From: Apirhabdus apintestini
GTDB taxonomy: Bacteria; Pseudomonadota; Gammaproteobacteria; Enterobacterales; Enterobacteriaceae
Direction of reading: 5' to 3'
NCBI GenBank assembly: GCA_033977085.1
Contig: CP138906.1
Coordinates: forward strand, 310,001-374,000
Length of the DNA: 64,000 nt
In this document: piece after piece, positions 1 through 11,218 of the stretch
How the letters are laid out: every line of letters starts with the position of its first letter
Position numbering within the stretch: the first letter of the stretch is position 1
Made by a program: the position numbers and the translations under genes
The notes under the pieces: generated by a model
Told to the model about the DNA's origin: nothing
Databases searched by the model: none
The model's input: only the letters and a program-made list of their open reading frames with translations

Positions 1-997
1 AGGAGCGTTAAAGGCCGGGTAGCGTGTGAATAACGTTTATCTTCAGTCGCTAATAAATAGGAAGGTTTATTGATGAAGGGTATCGCGCGGTGTTTTTCCG
101 CTAATTGCTTAATTCCGCCGGGCGTTTTTACCCGGCGCAGTGAATATGATGTGTCCGGATCATCGCGCAATCAGTGTGATGAGATAAAAGCCAGGCGGGC
201 GGACAACCCACATCGCACGTTGGGCGCGCGCTTCAAGCGCTGGAAGCAAGGCCGGTCCGTACACCGCTATCAGTTGGGGCAAACGACGGTCAAAGGTGAA
301 GAGGAGCGGGCCAGGGCCATTGACAAGCGCCGCAGCCTCGGCATAACCCATGAGACGCTCGCGCCGCAGCGCGATACCTCCGCGCGCGTATTGCCGAAAA
401 GCATTACCACTGCCAGTCGCAGCGGTGAGATGCCGCGCGCCCTGCCACGAGGTACTAGCCCTGAACGGACGCCGGCCTATGTGCATTACCGGTTGGAGCA
501 GCCCTTATATGCCCGTGGGGAGACGCCTGAACCCGACCAGGTAGCGGGAAGAGCGCAGCCAGAACTTACTATCGCTCAGCCTACTACAAGGCTGACGGAA
601 TCACGCGTATGCACACGCGGAACGCTGCCGGTTAAAGTAGATACGAATCGCGACGCTGGGCAAAACGCTTATCCGGCGGGAAGTGGGTGCGCATTAAGTG
701 AAGGCGGAGCAAGGAGAAAGGACATCGTCTCCAGGTAGGGGGCGGAGTGGGCCGCGTCCAGTCATACGTTATCTTCCAGGTCGAAGAAGGCGGTGCGGTT
801 TAACGCACTGGTGAAAGTAAGATAGCCGTTTCATCACGCGCTGAAAGCGCGATAATTCCCGGTTTGTCCGGGCGCTGCGATGAGAACCGGCTGTAGCGCT
901 CCATTGCTGCCGTCGCCGCGCTTTTTGCACAAGGGCGCGCTACAGTGGCTGCGGCGGATAGCCTTTAGGCTTATCCGCCGCTGGATCGCGGGCAGGC
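1..997. other. Unassigned region downstream of mscM
   Basis: No gene is convincing here. A 222-codon open frame on the plus strand (70-738) has no recognisable motif and a composition typical of a shadow frame. A 108-codon minus frame (160-486) has a hydrophobic tail but no identifiable family. In E. coli this flank of mscM carries yjeM/yjeN/yjeO; I could not recognise any of them in either strand. It may be a degraded gene or lineage-specific spacer. Confidence 0.4.
951..981. terminator. Long perfect hairpin after mscM
   Basis: GCGGCGGATA at 951-960 pairs with TATCCGCCGC at 972-981, and the interior 961-970 (GCCTTTAGGC) is itself nearly palindromic. It lies 17 bases beyond the mscM stop. 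There is no T tract, so it may be a 3'-end stabilising or REP-like hairpin rather than a classical terminator. Confidence 0.5.
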
Positions 998-3900
998 TTA
1001 CAGGCTCCCCGGCAGGCGGGCTTTTCTGCCCGTAGAGACCAGTGATTTCCCATTTTTAATGCCGTTCAGGCTTTCAAGGCGCATCTGAAAAGGCGGGAAG
1101 GGCATTTCCAGCCCGTGCTCACGGAAACCTTGTAGAATAAGCTGATGTATTTCGTGACGTAGCGGCATGCGATGCCCCATCTCGGCGGCATAGATACGCA
1201 GGCTCAAACAGTTGAATACCCTGCTGTAAATCCACCAAAAAGGCGTCCGGTGCCGGGGTGTCCAGCACCAGCGCGCAGCGCCGCGCGGCAGTCAGCAGTA
1301 TTTGGGTCACTTCTTCGCTATCGGCGTCCGTTGGGGCGGGAATCGTCAGAACTACGCGCGTAATCGGGTCGGAAAGCGACCAGTTAATAAACTGTTCAGT
1401 AATAAAAGCCTGATTAGGCACGATAATTTCTTTTCGATCCCAGTCGCTGATAGTTGTTGCGCGGGTGTTAATCTTCGTTACGCTGCCGGTCAGATCGCGA
1501 ATAGTGACGGTATCTCCGATGCGAATAGGCTTCTCAAACAGAATAATCAGCCCGGAGACGAAGTTAGCGAAAATCTGCTGTAGCCCAAACCCCAGCCCGA
1601 CCCCGAGCGCGGCGACCAGCCACTGAAGTTTCCCCACTCGATGCCTATCATCGAGAACCCTGCCAGCCCGCCAATCAGCATCAATATATATTTTGTGATA
1701 GTCGTAATGGCATAGCCGGTCCCGGGGGTCAGACTCAGATGCTGTAACAGCGCAAGTTCCAGCAGCGCGGGCAGGTTACGCACAAGCTGAGCGGTGATAA
1801 TAAAGACCAGCACGGCTATTAGCACCGCGCCAAGCGTAATCGGCTCCAGACTTTCCACGCCCTGTACGCTTGAGGTCACGTCCCACAGGGTAATATTTTC
1901 CAGAAACCCAAAGGCGGAATGGATTTCTGACCACAGTGCGATAACCGAAACCAGCGCTATCAGCATCAGCAGGCTTCTTACCAGGCGCAGTGAACTCTTG
2001 CTAATTGCGTCCAGATCGATAATCGGCTCTTCAACCTCGGCTCCGCCATCCGTGCCGTGCGTGAAGGGTTCTTCCTCGCCGCGAGCGCGCTGGGCCAGGA
2101 TTTCAGCGCGCCGCTGCTTTGCGCGGTCGAACGCCAGTTTACGTCGTTGAATGAACATCCAGCGGCGAATAATGTGATAGATGACCAGCAAAAAGAACCA
2201 AATAGCAACGGAGGTTTCCAGGCGCGCCAGCAGCGCCTTTGCGGTCGCAAGGTAGCCGATGGCGGCGGCGAGAATGGCCAGTAGCGGAGCGCAAAGCATC
2301 AGGTTCCACAGCAGGCGATTAATAATATTGTCGCCGCCGTCGTCTTTTTCCTGATAAAGCGGCAGCTTCGCATGCTTCAGGCTGAGTGTTACCACAGCGA
2401 CCGCGCCGCAAATTAGCATGAAACAAAGCCGCCCCAGCGAGGCGGCAAACTCGCGATCGTTTAAATTATCGAACATGATGACCGCCATAATCAGCGGCAC
2501 AATAACGCCGACGCTCATCAAATAATTACGCATGGCGCGTGCCACTTGTTGGCGAGGCCAGCCAAAATGCACGACAAATAGCCCGTTTGGCCGGGCGAAA
2601 GTTGCGCAAATCATCACTGCCCACAGCAGCGGTACCGTGGCCGTAACGCCGTCACCGATGGCGACCGCCAGCGGATACGGCCAGGCGGCCTGCAAACCAT
2701 GGCCCAGCGTCGCCCACAGCACGGGAAGCGGCAAAGCCACCAGAATCGACCAGAACACCGTGCGCATCGTGAGCCAGAAGTGATCCTGCGTCACTTTACC
2801 AACCCGGGCGCTGCAGCGTTCCAGAAACGCCGTGAACCGGCGGCGTGAAGCAATACTAAAACCCACCAGAACCAGCGCGGCGAAGAGCGGGAGCAGCGTC
2901 GTGCGGCTGGTCAGCATCATCATCGTGGCTTTACCCAATTGGCTGAGCGTATCCAGTGAGAGCAGTCGGCGCAGATCGCGCATGATATCCAGCGGCCAGC
3001 TTAGCCCCAGCGGGCTAACGTCCGATGTCCAGAACAGATAGCGATGCGTCGCTTCATTAACATCTTTCAGTGCGTCGATAAGCTGCCCGTTTGCAACCTT
3101 AAGCTTTGTCGAGCCCAGAATCAGCGTGTCGCCGCCCTGTAGCAATGAATTGAGCAGCTCGCTTTGGGTGCGAAGCTGGGCGTCGAGGATACGGCGTTGT
3201 TCATCGGTGAGCGGAGCACCGCTGGCCTGGTGAAGCTGGCGGAGCTGCTCCTGTTTGCCTAATTGTTCTTCATAGCGTAATCGCTGCACCCGAAGCTGTG
3301 CCAGCTCGGTATCTAACTGCTGGGGCTTCGGCGTTTCCGGCATGCGTGCGACCTGGGCGCGCAGCGCTTCGCCCAGCACATTAGAGATGCCCAGCCACTG
3401 CGACTGTTCGCGCAGAGTGTTCAGCGCCTGGCGGACTTGCAGAATTTGACGCGTGGCCTGGCGCTGCTGCGAGGCGACCAGATCCATTCTTTGCGCCTGT
3501 TGATTAAGATCCTGAGAGAGCGAACGATTGATGGGGAACTGCGCCACAATATCTGGCGGCAGGTTGGCGCTATTTTCCGCCATCATCTCTGTGCTTTCCA
3601 GCGCCTGTTCCGCTTCGCGCTGACGCAGGCTGTTGGAGCTGGTTACGCAGCGACTGTAGCCAGGCATCAAGCTGGCCGGCCTGCTTTTGCGACAGTTCGG
3701 CGCGCTGGCGCGCCAGCGCCTGGCGATTGCTGGCGGATAGCTGGGCCAGTTCAAGCTCATCTACGAGTGCCTTCAGGCGCGCGGCTTCCGCCTGGGCGGA
3801 AATTTGCTGGGCCTGACCGAGCGGAGTGCTGGCGTTTTTTGGCGAAGGCTGGCGGTGTTCAATGGCACTGGCTCGGCGCCGCGCGTCGGTTTGCTGTTGG

Positions 3901-4334
3901 GGAAGTTGAGCGAGGGAGTCGGTGATTTCGCGGTTGCGCTCCTGCTGCTGCTGGGCTTCGCGGCTTTTATCCAGTAACTGACTGCTGGTTTGCAATATCT
4001 CTTGATTTAGCGCGTCGGCGCTCATACCTACGGGGAGTTTGCGCGGCGCGTTATTTAAGTTATTGAAGCTGCTGGCGCAGCGTTTGAGACAAACGAGGGA
4101 AGTCATCGATAACTTTTTGATAGCGGGCGGCGCGCGCCAGCGAGGCGTCGCGTTCTTCCAGCGCGTTTAACGCGGCCTGCAGCGCTTCAATAGTTTTTAT
4201 CTGTCCCGGCTGCTTTTTATCTGCTTCTTTAGCCTGAGTCAGTTCTTGAGTGATTTGTTTTGCGTCGGGGATGGCGGCGGCGTGCGCCATCCCACTGAGG
4301 CTTATCGCCATCAGAAAAAGAGGAACAGGCGCAC
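998..4334 (-). CDS. mscM: MscM miniconductance mechanosensitive channel (frameshifted in this sequence)
   Basis: Inner-membrane MscS-superfamily channel that opens under hypo-osmotic shock. The pieces read as E. coli MscM (YjeP): a signal-like start, a long periplasmic coiled-coil rich in Q and L, many membrane segments, then the MscS pore and beta domains ending in the C-terminal cytoplasmic part. GTG at 4334 with AAGG upstream is the likely start. The frame is broken near 1202 (extra C), 1634 (missing G), 3640 (extra C), 4073 (extra C) and 4312 (missing T). Repairing all five gives 1111 residues, the family length. It follows psd by 41 bases, as in the known psd-mscM operon. Confidence 0.93.
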
Positions 4335-4375
4335 GTCGCGTTACCTTATTATTAATCGGCCTTAGTTAGGCGTAG

Positions 4376-5480
4376 TTATTCATTATCAGAGCCAGGCTTT
4401 GGCGCCTGTGCGGGCGCAGATGCGGCACCTTTTCCCGGCTGCCGGGGCCGTTGCTGAGGCTCAGCCTCCGGTGCGGCGGTGTCGGGAGCTGCGATGGCGG
4501 TTTCGCTTGTGGAAACCGGCAGGGAGCCTGGTCAACAACCGGCTGGGCTTTGGGGCCGGCGGCTGATTCGCTTACGGGCGCCGCGTCCACCTTAGGTGGA
4601 ATATCGGTCGCCGCGGCATTGTTCGCCCGGGCCAGCGGCTCGCCAATGCGGGTCGGTGCGCGATGTTCCGGTGTGGCATCAGGGTAACCTGACCCGGCGC
4701 AAATAAATTAATCACGGTCGAGCCGAGCTTAAAGCGCCCCATTTCCTGGCCTTTCAGTAGGGCGATACAGCCTTCGCTGTCCCCGGCGGGCCAGGTCCAG
4801 CGTTTAATAATGCCTTCGCGCGGCGGAGTGACGGTGCCTGACCAGACGGTTTCAATACTGCCGACAATGGTTGCGCCGACCAGGATTTGCGCCATTGGAC
4901 CGAACTCAGTGTCGAACAGGCAAATGACGCGCTCATTACGGGCAAACAGATTCGGCACATTCTGCGCGGTGAGATGGTTGACGGAGAAGAGGTCACCTGG
5001 GACATAAATCATCTCGCGCAAAATACCGTTACAGGGCATATGCACGCGGTGATAGTCGCGCGGCGACAGATAAGTAGTAGCGAACGCCCCGTTACGGAAT
5101 AACGCCGCCATCTGATAATTCCCTGCCAGCAGCGCTTCCAGTGTGAAAGAATGCCCCTTTGCCTGGAGTAATTTGTCATTGTCGATAGCGCCTGCCTGGC
5201 TAATAACGCCATCGGCTGGCATCACCAGCGTTGTCGGGTCTGGGTTAATAGGGCGCACGTCGTCGCGCAGCGGTCGAACAAAAAAGTCGTTAAAGGTGCG
5301 ATAGCTGGCGGTATCGGGCTTTTGCGCTTCCTGCATATCGACTTTGTAATATTTGACAAAGAGATCGATAACCCCTTTTGTCAGCCAGCCGGCGCGCTTA
5401 CTGGCACCCCAGCCTGCGAATTGCGTCAGCCATTGCTTTGGCAGGAGATATTGAAGAGAAAGTTTGATGTTGTTGAACAA
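4376..5480 (-). CDS. psd: Phosphatidylserine decarboxylase proenzyme
   Basis: Makes phosphatidylethanolamine from phosphatidylserine at the inner membrane. The TTG start at 5480 follows GGAGG by five bases and gives the usual N-terminus. The self-cleavage motif LGST is present (FKLGSTVINLF); cleavage there creates the pyruvoyl group. The reading frame breaks just after it, near 4681 and near 4528 (one base missing each). The repaired product is about 368 residues with a long Ala/Pro-rich tail ending KPGSDNE, longer than the 322 residues of E. coli. The catalytic part is intact, so the breaks touch only the variable tail. First gene of the psd-mscM operon. Confidence 0.93.
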
Positions 5481-5583
5481 AATAGCCTCCAGGCCAATAT
5501 TTTTGCCAGTCCTTGCCCGGCGGCTCGCGGCGAGCCAGGCACTGCAGTAAGTAAAGAGGCGGCATTCGCCTCTCTGTGTTTTA

Positions 5584-6635
5584 TTACCCGCCAATATCGG
5601 AAAAGTTTTTGCGCGTTTTTATTTGCGCCATGCTCTCCAGGATTCGGTGGTAGTTATCAAAACGCGATTCGGCGATGTCGCCGCGCTCGACGGCGGCGCG
5701 GATAGCGCAGCCAGGATCGTTATCATGGCTGCAATCCCGATATTTGCAATGGCCTAAATAGTCATGAAATTCGACAAAGCCGCGCGTAATTTGTTCCGGT
5801 TCCAGATGCCATAAGCCAAACTCCCGCACGCCGGGCGAGTCAATTACTTCGCCACCGTGCGGGAAGTGATACAGGCGCGCGGCGGTTGTGGTGTGCTGCC
5901 CCAGCCCGGAAACACCCGAGACATCGTTGGTGAGGATCTGTCGCTCTTTAAGCGCCAGCAGCGCGTTCAGTAAGCTGGATTTCCCCACTCCTGACTGCCC
6001 GGCAAAAATGCTGATTCTGTCCGTCAGCGCCTGTTCAAGCGCTTGCTGCGTTTCAGGATAGTGGCTCGATACCATTAAAACGCGGTAGCCAATATCCCGA
6101 TAGATAGCCATTTGTTCTTCAACGAAGGCCATCCCTTCGTCATCCAATAAGTCTATCTTATTCAGTACAATAAGCGGTTCTACGTTCAGCGTTTCACAGG
6201 CCACCAGGTAACGATCGATAATATTCAGCGACGAGCCCGGCAAAATCGCTGAAACGATAACGATTTGGTCAATGTTAGCGGCGATGGGTTTTACGCCGTC
6301 GTAGAAATCAGGGCGCGTTAATACTGAGGAGCGTTCGTGCACCGCTTCGACAATGCCCGTTACGGTAATGCCTTCACCGGTTTCTTTTGCCGGACGCCAG
6401 ACTACGCGATCGCCGGTAACCAGTGAGCGAATGGTGCGCCGTATATTGCAGCGGTGCAGAGTGCCATCGGCGGCTTCAACGTCGGCATGCATACCGAAGC
6501 GGCTGATAACCCGGCCTTCGGTAGGCTCACCAAGCTGGCTGTCGTCATAATCGACGCCTGACTCAGGCTTGAGACGGCGCTTGTGATTAGCGCTGACGCG
6601 CCGCTGCTGGCCTTTCGAAAGTTTCTTTTACTCAA
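5584..6635 (-). CDS. rsgA: Small-subunit biogenesis GTPase RsgA
   Basis: Circularly permuted GTPase that checks late 30S subunit maturation. The G motifs appear in permuted order: NKID, then GQSGVGKSS, then DSPG. A zinc knuckle C-x4-C-x-H-x5-C follows. The likely start is TTG at 6635, nine bases after AGGAG. One A is missing near 6622, so the first roughly 48 residues (an OB-fold lead-in rich in K, R and Q) lie in another frame. The repaired length is 350 residues, equal to E. coli. It lies upstream of psd on the same strand, and divergent to orn. Confidence 0.93.
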
Positions 6636-6749
6636 TCGCGCTGGCTCCTGGTCGCTCCAGAGAAACAAAACCTCTATGATACACGCTATTTTATATGAAA
6701 TAACCCATTCTTACCGGGTGAATTCGCGTAACGCTGGGGAGGCGTGGCC

Positions 6750-7294
6750 ATGAGCGTAAATGAAAATAACCTGATTTGGATTGACCTTGAAATGACCGGG
6801 CTGGATCCCACGCGCGATCGTATTATTGAAATCGCTACGATAGTCACGGACCGGGATCTGAATATTCTGGCTGAAGGCCCGGTAATTGCGGTGCATCAGT
6901 CTGACGAACAGCTGGCATTAATGGATGACTGGAATGTGCGAACCCATACCGGCAGTGGGCTGGTGGCACGCGTAAAAGCCAGTCAGTTTGACGATGGTGC
7001 AGCAGAGCGTGAGACATTAGCGTTTTTGCGCCAGTGGGTGCCGGAAGGGAAATCGCCGATTTGCGGCAACAGCGTTGGTCAGGACAGGCGTTTTCTGTTT
7101 AATTATATGCCGGCGCTGGAAGCCTACTTCCACTATCGTTATCTGGACGTTAGCACGCTGAAAGAATTGGCCCGCCGCTGGAAGCCGGAAATCTTAGAAG
7201 GCTTTCAGAAAAAAATACCCATCAGGCGCTGGATGATATTCGTGAGTCGGTGGCGGAACTTGCATACTATCGCGAGCACTTTATCCGCCTGTAA
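6750..7294 (+). CDS. orn: Oligoribonuclease (3'-end frameshift)
   Basis: DnaQ-type (DEDDh) 3'-5' exoribonuclease that finishes RNA decay by degrading 2-5 nt oligomers, and is essential in E. coli. The exonuclease I motif WIDLEMTGLD and the central CGNS-QDRRFL region are clear. ATG at 6750 (after GGGGAGG) matches the family better than the GTG at 6744. A run of seven A at 7209-7215 should be eight: with it restored the protein ends in the conserved REHFIRL tail at 7294, giving 181 residues as in E. coli. As written, the catalytic His/Asp part of the C-terminus is lost. In an essential gene this points to a sequence error. Confidence 0.93.
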
Positions 7295-7376
7295 GCAGCG
7301 GGGCGCAGAGAAACTCGTCATTTTGCCGAAGAAATCGGCATTCAAACGAAAAGCACGACTTTTTGTGCTTAAAGGC

Positions 7377-7404
7377 TTGCGAGGAAAATCATTTCTCGTA
7401 TAAT
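7377..7404 (+). promoter_or_regulatory. Promoter of the tRNA-Gly cluster
   Basis: TTGCGA (7377-7382), a 16-base spacer and TATAAT (7399-7404) form a sigma-70 promoter. A GC-rich discriminator (GCGCCTCCCG) follows, typical of stringently controlled stable-RNA promoters. It lies about 40 bases upstream of the first tRNA. Confidence 0.75.
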
Positions 7405-7444
7405 GCGCCTCCCGTAACGGTACACAATTGTGCCGTTGCGCAAC

Positions 7445-7520
<76 letters not shown>

Positions 7521-7591
7521 AATTTTTGTCGCTGGTAGCGTTATTAGGTGGCAGGTGCCTTAAGCTGTAAGTTTCAGGCGCAACGTATTAT

Positions 7592-7667
<76 letters not shown>

Positions 7668-7735
7668 GATTTTTGTCGCCGATAAAGATAGGCGGCAGGT
7701 GTCTTAAGCTGTAAACTTCAGGCGCAACGTATTAT

Positions 7736-7810
<75 letters not shown>

Positions 7811-8070
7811 GGTATCCTTTCTTCAGTATTCTTATCTATTACCTACTTTTAGCCCGTTTGCTAGCATTCCTCTCCTTTTTGTAAACAGAGTTATCCACAG
7901 GGTAGATATTTGCTTTCGCCTGGCAATGATAAATTGCTGCAAATCAAATTTTTTTATTCATCTGTTTTTATTGAGAATAATTTAATTGTGAAACGTTAAT
8001 ACGATCGCTTGACGTTTTTTCCACGTTGAATGACAACGGCTTTTTATTTTTATCCACAGACATAAAATAT

Positions 8071-9208
8071 TCAGGCGTCCCGGGGTAAACCTTTTTCAAC
8101 GGCGCGGATAAGCCGCCGCGTTTTGGCCGGTTGTACCTCAATGGCGCAGGCATCCCGTTTGGCTATCTGTTGCGCAATCGCCCAGTGAATATGCTCATCC
8201 AACAGTTCATGCTCGCCCAGCCGGGCGCTCAGCGCGTGAATATACTTTTCATCCCAGGCGCGTTTCCCAGCGCAACGGCGATATTTCTTGACCAGCGCAG
8301 ATGGCCAATTCGCCGGATAGCCGACCCCTCAGTCACTTTGAGAAAAGTTGCTTCACTCCAGGCGAACGAGCCGGTCAAAGGCGGTGCGTGCAGGGCTTTA
8401 CGCGGGGCAAAGTCGTCTTCATCCGTAAGCTGAGAAAAACGGTTCCACGGGCAAATAAGCTGGCAGTCGTCGCAGCCGTAAATGCGATTGCCGATAAGCG
8501 GACGCAGCGCTTCGGGAATGCTGCCGTCCAGTTCGATAGTCAGATATGAAATACAGCGTCGCGCGTCGACTACGTATGGTTCTACGATTGCTCCGGTCGG
8601 GCAGGTTGTCATACAGGCGACGCAGCGTCCGCACTGTTCTTCAACCGGGCCATCGACCGGGAGTGGAAGATCGATCAGCAACTCGCCCAGGAAAAAAACG
8701 ATCCGGCATCGCGACTTAAAATTAGCGAATGCTTCCCGGTCCAGCCGAGGCCCGCTTTTTCCGCCAGCGGACGTTCAAGAAGCGGCGCTGAATCCACAAA
8801 CGGTCTAAAATTCAGCGCAGCGCAGTGGGTTTGAATCATTTCGCCCAATTTTTTTAGCCGGTTACGCAATAGCTTATGGTAGTCGCGCCCAAGCGCGTAG
8901 CGGCTGACGTAGCCGAGACGGGGATTATTCAGCGTGCTGGCGAAGGCGGCACCGGCGGGCAGGTAATTCATGCGCACGCTGATTACGCGAAGCGTGCCGG
9001 GCAAAAGTTCATGCGGACGCGCGCGCATCATGCCGTGTCGCGCCATCCAGGCCATTTCTCCGTGGTATTGTTTCTCAAGCCAGGCTTGGAGCGCAGGTTC
9101 GCTGGCGCTGAGATCGGTATCCGCGATCCCTACGTGCTGAAAGCCGAGCGTAGTGCCCCACTGTTTAATATTGAGCGCTAATTGAGTGAGATCGAGGGGT
9201 TGAGACAT
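8071..9208 (-). CDS. queG: Epoxyqueuosine reductase QueG (two frameshifts)
   Basis: Cobalamin and Fe-S enzyme that performs the last step of queuosine synthesis in tRNA. Two 4Fe-4S clusters are visible as C-x2-C-x2-C-x3-C (CGRCVACMTTCPTGA) and a second Cys group (CDDCQLICPW). A T run near 8692 is one short (seven, should be eight) and one T is missing near 8258. Repair gives 379 residues, exactly the E. coli length, ending GLPRDA. Its ATG and that of nnr share the same CATG on opposite strands (9206-9209). Confidence 0.93.
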
Positions 9209-10756
9209 GACGGACCATAATAAGAAGACGAACGCCGAGAGTATACCATACGAAGCCAGGCCGGCGGACTGGTTCCCCGACGCAGAGCGTGAAGCGGCGG
9301 ATACGCTGGGGCTAACGCTCTATGAATTAATGCTGCGCGCCGGTGAGGCGGCCTTCAGCTCGCCGTGCGCTGCTATCCGCAGGCGCGTCGCTGGCTGGTT
9401 ATCTGCGGGCATGGCAACAATGGGGGCGATGGCTATGTTGCTGCGCGGCTGGCGCAGGGGCAGGGCATCGATGTGACGCTGCTGGCCACAGAGAGCGATA
9501 AACCTTTGCCGGACGAGGCGGAGGCCGCCCGGGTCGCATGGCTGAACGCCGGAGGCGTTATCCACGCCGCGGATGCGCCCTGGCCAGAAGAACGCGATCT
9601 TATCATTGACGGGCTATTAGGCACGGGATTACGCAACGCTCCGCGAGCCGAGTTGCAGTTGCTAATTGAGAAAATAAATCTTTATCCCGCGCCGGTGCTT
9701 GCGCTGGATATTCCCTCTGGCCTATTAGCGGCAAGCGGCGCGGCTCCGGGCGCGGTGGTACAGGCGCAGCATACCCTCGCGTTCATTGCGCTTAAATGCG
9801 GTTTACTGACCGGGAAGGCGCGCGATGTCGTCGGGCATCTTCACTGTCACGATTTAGGATTATCTGCCTGGCTTGCCGCGAAACCGGCGCCGTTTGTGCG
9901 GCTTGATGCCAGCTGCCTGGCCCGCTGGTTAACGCCGCGCAGGCCAACCGCGCATAAAGGAGATCATGGTCGCCTGTTGCTTATTGGCGGTGATACCGGG
10001 ACGGCGGGGGCAATCCGTATGGCGGGCGAGGCCGCGCTGCGTGCCGGGGCTGGCTTAGTTCGCGTATTGACGCGCAGTGAAAATATCGCGCCTTTACTCA
10101 CCGCCCGACCGGAGCTGATGGTACAGGAGCTAACGCCCGCTGCGCTTGGCGCTAGCCTGGACTGGGCCGACGTTGTCGCGGTCGGCCCGGGCCTCGGTAC
10201 CCAAAGCTGGGGGAAGAAAGCGCTGCAAAAAGTGGAAAATTTCCGGAAACCGATGTTATGGGACGCCGATGCGCTTAACCTGCTGGCAATCAATCCGGAT
10301 ACGCGTCAAAATCGCGTTATTACGCCGCATCCGGGCGAAGCCGCACGTTTGCTCAACTGTAGCGTGGCGGAGGTTGAGCGCGATCGCATTCAGGCAGCGC
10401 GTAATCTGGCTAAGCGCTATGGCGGCTGTGTAGTACTGAAAGGCGCAGGCAGCGTTATCGCCAGTTCACAAGGGGACTGCGCCCTGATAGACGCTGGCAA
10501 TCCTGGCATGGCCAGCGGAGGGATGGGAGATGTGCTCTCTGGTATTATCGGTGCGCTGCTGGCCCAAAAATTGCCACTGTATGATGCCACCTGCGCCGGT
10601 GCCGTGGCTCACGGCGCAGCGGCAGATTCGCTGGCCCGCCGATTTGGCACGCGCGGTATGCTTGCGAGCGATGTAATCGCTGCGCTTTATTCCTGTGTAA
10701 ATCCAGACATTAATCAACGAGATGACGATGACGCTAGCTGTTTCGCTCAACGATGA
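9207..10756 (+). CDS. nnr: Bifunctional NAD(P)HX epimerase/dehydratase Nnr
   Basis: Repairs hydrated NAD(P)H. The N-terminal YjeF_N epimerase domain (CGHGNNGGDG near residue 70) is followed by a C-terminal ADP-dependent dehydratase of ribokinase fold (HKGDHGR, AGNPGMASGGMGDVLSG). One C is missing near 9355 within the N-domain; with it the product is 516 residues. It overlaps tsaE by about 35 bases, as expected for the nnr-tsaE-amiB-mutL-miaA-hfq-hflXKC superoperon. E. coli Nnr is 515 residues. Confidence 0.94.
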
Positions 10757-11186
10757 ATCCGCGACACTCGCATTAGGCGCCCGGCTGGCAAAGGCCTGTA
10801 ATGGGGCAACAGTGATTTATTTATATGGTGATTTAGGCGCCGGAAAGACGACCTTCAGCCGCGGTTTTCTGCAGGCGCTGGGGCATGTGGGAAATGTGAA
10901 AAGCCCAACGTATACGCTGGTCGAACCCTATGAGCTAGGCAATATTACTGTCTATCATTTTGATTTGTATCGCCTTGCCGATCCTGAAGAGTTAGAGTTC
11001 ATGGGTATTCGCGATTATTTTGCACATAACGCTATTTGTCTTGTCGAATGGCCTCAGCGGGGCGCTGGCGTATTGCCGCCCCCGGATATTGAACTGCGCC
11101 TAACCTACCTGTCCTCAGGGCGGGAAGCGCAGATTACCGCCGTTTCTCCCGCGGGTACTGCGCTACTGGCGCGCCTGGCGGACTAA
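10722..11186 (+). CDS. tsaE: tRNA threonylcarbamoyladenosine ATPase TsaE
   Basis: P-loop ATPase that works with TsaB, TsaC and TsaD to make t6A37 in ANN-decoding tRNAs, essential in E. coli. Walker A GDLGAGKTT, then the conserved SPTYTLVEPY and HFDLYRL blocks are intact. 154 residues from 10722; a second ATG at 10728 is equally possible. It starts inside the 3' end of nnr, so the two are probably translationally coupled. Confidence 0.96.
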   Translation: MTMTLAVSLNDESATLALGARLAKACNGATVIYLYGDLGAGKTTFSRGFLQALGHVGNVKSPTYTLVEPYELGNITVYHFDLYRLADPEELEFMGIRDYFAHNAICLVEWPQRGAGVLPPPDIELRLTYLSSGREAQITAVSPAGTALLARLAD

Positions 11187-11218
11187 TTGCCGTAAGCCCA
11201 TTTTACAAGGATGAGGAG

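Noticed and set aside
70..738. 222-codon plus-strand ORF
   Set aside because: No domain, no ribosome site of note, Arg/Thr/Pro-rich composition typical of an antisense or out-of-frame reading in GC-rich DNA.
1978..2284. Antisense ORFs within mscM, and similar shadows in hflX, tamB and pmbA
   Set aside because: They lie wholly inside strongly conserved genes on the other strand or frame and lack family features.
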